From: an uncultured delta proteobacterium
GTDB lineage: Bacteria; RBG-13-61-14; DRUE01
DNA length: 6,240 nt
Reading direction: 5' to 3'
Assembly (NCBI GenBank): GCA_903897985.1
Contig: CAIUDS010000705.1
Location: 1-6,240 of the forward strand
The notes below the pieces were generated by a model that ran no database searches, was not told the origin of the DNA, and saw only the letters and a list, made by a program, of their open reading frames with translations. The stretch's first letter is position 1; each line of letters opens with the position of its first letter. The translations under genes were made by a program, and so were the position numbers. Shown here one piece after another: positions 6,180 to 6,240 of the stretch.

Positions 6180-6231
6180 CGGCCGGATTGACAAAATCAA
6201 GGATTTTTTTATAATACTTTTGATCCGACCG
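6180..6231. repeat. Imperfect inverted repeat framing the right-edge promoter
   Basis: The left arm is CGGCCGGAT, then TGA, then CAAAA (6180-6196). The right arm TTTTGATCCGACCG (6218-6231) is its reverse complement apart from one mismatch and the three inserted bases. The promoter boxes (6188-6215) lie partly in the left arm and between the arms. It could be a bipartite operator or chance symmetry; only the pairing is seen. Confidence 0.4.
6188..6215 (+). promoter_or_regulatory. Perfect-consensus sigma70-type promoter for a gene beyond the window
   Basis: TTGACA (6188-6193) and TATAAT (6210-6215) both match consensus completely, with a 16-base spacer that contains a run of T. It begins only 14 bases after the stop of the ceramidase-like gene and would start transcription near 6222, so its target lies right of the window. 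Promoters this strong often serve stable RNAs or highly expressed genes. The remaining 18 bases are too few to identify the product. No terminator for the upstream gene is visible before it. Confidence 0.78.
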
Positions 6232-6240
6232 GTGGCTAGG

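Noticed and set aside
4818..6200. A 460-codon open frame on the minus strand opposite the ceramidase-like gene
   Set aside because: It is Arg/His/Asp-rich without any recognisable domain and lies antisense to a gene with clear family motifs. GC-rich coding DNA commonly leaves such shadow frames open.

Overview
This 6,240-bp window reads as chromosomal DNA of a Gram-negative-type bacterium. Starts have AGGAGG-like Shine-Dalgarno sites, promoters are sigma70-like, one product has a lipoprotein-like leader, and there are membrane-anchored envelope-type enzymes. Three of the four genes are GC-rich (a hand-counted 60-base line at 181-240 is 44/60 G+C; 5221-5280 is 40/60). Nothing fixes the phylum. 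The gene mix and a REP-like palindrome of a type I associate with uncultured Omnitrophota or deltaproteobacterial genomes make such a lineage possible, but that is a weak guess. No tRNA, rRNA, CRISPR array or transposase gene is visible.

Layout. (1) 1146 to 1, minus strand: a seven-helix membrane protein fused to a spermidine-synthase-fold, SAM-binding domain. It is cut by the left window edge and has its own promoter (1182-1210). (2) 1147-1411: a promoter-rich spacer with a compact REP-like palindrome (1236-1270). (3) 1412-3445, plus strand: an AT-richer gene for a 677-residue protein with no signal peptide. It is predicted to be a beta-helix, tail-spike-like protein with a C-terminal beta-sandwich; the family is not recognised with certainty. 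(4) 3446-3522: a short convergent spacer holding a strong hairpin. (5) 4680 to 3523, minus strand: a membrane-anchored SGNH/GDSL-type hydrolase whose reading frame crosses an uninterrupted run of ten G. (6) 4681-4868: a divergent spacer with promoters facing both ways. (7) 4869-6173, plus strand: an exported, probably lipid-anchored metal-dependent hydrolase of the neutral-ceramidase-like superfamily. (8) 6174-6240: a perfect-consensus promoter pointing out of the window, flanked by an imperfect inverted repeat.

The genes do not form one operon. Each appears to have its own promoter. Three products are membrane or envelope proteins (fused aminopropyltransferase-like protein, SGNH hydrolase, ceramidase-like hydrolase), which is compatible with surface or lipid modification, but no pathway can be drawn from four genes. 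The spike-like gene differs in strand, base composition and apparent protein class from its neighbours and looks like inserted cargo.

The two observations most worth following are the G10 tract inside the SGNH hydrolase gene and the stand-alone spike-like gene. Losing one G from the tract creates an immediate stop, as in a phase-variable contingency locus.
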